DNA from: Hemicentrotus pulcherrimus
Lineage: Eukaryota > Echinodermata > Echinoidea > Camarodonta > Strongylocentrotidae
Assembly (NCBI GenBank): GCA_003118195.1
Contig: BEXV01000379.1
Span: 95,229-159,228, forward strand
Length of the DNA stretch: 64,000 nt
Direction of reading: 5' to 3'
Part shown: one piece after another, positions 62,301 to 64,000 of the stretch
Numbering within the stretch: the stretch's first letter is position 1
Layout of the letters: every line of letters begins with the position of its first letter
Translations under genes and position numbers: made by a program
The notes under the pieces: generated by a model
What the model was told of the DNA's origin: nothing
Databases searched by the model: none
The model's input: only the letters and a program-made list of their open reading frames with translations

Positions 62301-64000
62301 AAGTTTCCTCGGAAGTAGGCATTAAGATGACTGAAACATTCTACGATCCTTTCCCGACGTTTGTATTTTGATAACAAGTTATAGTTTAAAATACTAAATA
62401 AACATTTGCAAGAGTATTAAATACAACGTGTCTTTAGGGGTTATAATGAGTAAGAATCTTAGAGTAGATAAATATATCATTTCTGAAGCTCAGTTAAAAT
62501 ACATTCATGATTCATCCACTTCATAGTTATTTTAAAATTATAAAATTATGTTATTATAAACTTGATGAAATGTGTCTAGCGAGTGAATCATTCGCCGCTT
62601 TATTTTTAATACCAAAGCATAAAATGAACGGAAACGAAAAAAAAATTGCTTATAAAACCACAAGCTGTTGATTAAATAATTATGAAAATTCTTTATCAGT
62701 ACACTATCTAACCAGGAAAAAGAGGATGAGCAAAAATTAGGGCAAAATCAAATCTTGCTTATCTCATTTCAACGATTACAAAATATTTGAGCTCCTAATT
62801 GCTCGATTATCAAATTATCTTCCTCTTGATCAAATAAGAGCACCAAAAACATACAGAATGTGGGTAACACCTTCCGGAGGGGAAACTCCGCAGAGTTCAG
62901 AATTTTTTTCGTCTCAACACTCTCCAAGCAAATCACGGTTCAATTCTAGCATAATTTCTTCCCTACGGTGACCGATAATCAAATTTGTCTTTTTTTAAAT
63001 TCTCAGGCTTTTTTTTTTTTTTTTTTTTNTTTTTGTCTTTCTCTTTCTTTATGCCCTCGTTGTTTCCTTCTCTTTCGTCTTCCTCTACTCGCCTTGCCTG
63101 ATGATGTTTTTATCGATCTTCATGTGATGGAATGTGCAGAGGTAGATATGTTCAGCTGTCTCTTCCCTCACACCTCACTATCACCTCATTAGCATGGTGG
63201 CGGAGTGTTCTCACTCATGGCAGGTATCGCTTTGAAAACGTTTAAAGTAGCAGTTGAATTAGGTTATCTGGTATGTGGTGGTTATTTTACCTGACTGCTT
63301 AGAAAGCACAAATGCTTGTTAGTAAGCAACCAGACGGTCGACGACTTTAGGTCCTCTCCGAGGGACCTGGTAATGAGGATTAATGCCTTACCAAAGGGCA
63401 CTAGCGCATCGACTTGGTTTAACTTGGTTACGGCGTGTTCATAATCACAGCAAGTTACGATATGAAAATAATTCAATAGCAATGCAATTGAGATATCTCA
63501 TGAAGATATGTTTTACGATGGAATACATTCGTATTGGTATATAAATGTACACATAGACATCAATCATCTTACGTTCAACTTATAAGTCGAATATACTAAC
63601 TTGCGAGTTCAAAATCTTAGGGAAATCCCCGGCACTCAAAATATATTGGATTAGTGGTATGTTGCCGTTCTTTAACATCTACCGTAGATCAAGATAATAC
63701 TCACGATGTTGATCATCAGTGATTGATTACGGACTACAACAGAAATAGAACATAATCTGCAAAGGGTAAATCCAATGTGTGTACACTCCACCACACTCAT
63801 ATCAGTTCTATTTCCTAATTTCTGAAACATCAATCATTTGAGCATCATTCAGTAAAATATTCTAAGAAAACGATTTCCCATCCGTGTATTAATTGACTCT
63901 TTGCGATTCTCAGGCAATATTGCACGTTAACCTATGGTAATAGATTTACACGTAATTTGTTACGGCGTGTATAACAGTATGTATGAGTAGTATTTATCCT

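Larger units (their letters stand above)
57201..64000. other. Mostly non-coding stretch
   Basis: Apart from the two weak candidates at 57955-58169 and 59078-59314 nothing gene-like is recognised. It contains a pyrimidine-rich block at 60405-60500, a TAGGCCTA palindrome at 61009-61016, a TGACGTCA motif near 61962 and a poly-T run with one undetermined base at 63029. Confidence 0.55.

Overview
The window is animal genomic DNA, AT-rich and mostly non-coding. It carries one protein-coding locus that I can identify with confidence. This is a repulsive guidance molecule (RGM/hemojuvelin family) gene on the minus strand, of which the first two coding exons are visible (9472-9577 and 4637-5211). A large phase-consistent intron, transposon remnants, a tRNA-derived SINE, long GA and poly-G/C tracts and a frequent TAGGCCTA palindrome suggest a marine invertebrate deuterostome, most likely an echinoderm such as a sea urchin. 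The organism call is inference; the RGM call rests on protein motifs. No bacterial, phage, CRISPR or operon-like content is present.

Layout: 1-4636 lies downstream of the last recognisable RGM exon and is probably the next intron. It contains a strong 60-nt hairpin at 4022-4081. 4637-5211 is RGM exon 2 (N-terminal cysteine-rich domain and the start of the partial von Willebrand D domain with the GDPH autocleavage site). 5212-9471 is intron 1, which contains two inverted copies of a perfect 38-bp sequence (5258-5295 and 8435-8472) and an unexplained 200-codon antisense reading frame. 9472-9577 is exon 1 with the signal peptide, and 9578 to about 10.5 kb is the presumed 5' UTR and promoter.

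From 10.5 kb to 64 kb I recognise no gene. This roughly 54-kb stretch upstream of RGM holds three copies of a roughly 360-bp TTAA-flanked miniature transposon family (19161-19532, 28892-29266, 32828-33192). It also holds a tRNA-derived SINE (about 22800-22980), a fold-back element (49657-49807), two copies of a short palindrome (38916-38942, 57127-57162), possible LINE 3' tails, many simple repeats, two sized gaps inside poly-C and poly-G runs, and a dense cluster of homeodomain-type TAAT sites (25275-25510) that could be an enhancer. A few weak coding candidates (57955-58169, 59078-59314, 22062-22253) are flagged but unproven.

No new multi-gene system is evident. The points most worth following up are the RGM locus with its intronic inverted repeat, the TTAA element family, and the TAAT cluster. 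The rest of the RGM coding sequence (C-terminal half of the vWD domain and the GPI-anchor signal) was not found and probably lies beyond the left edge.
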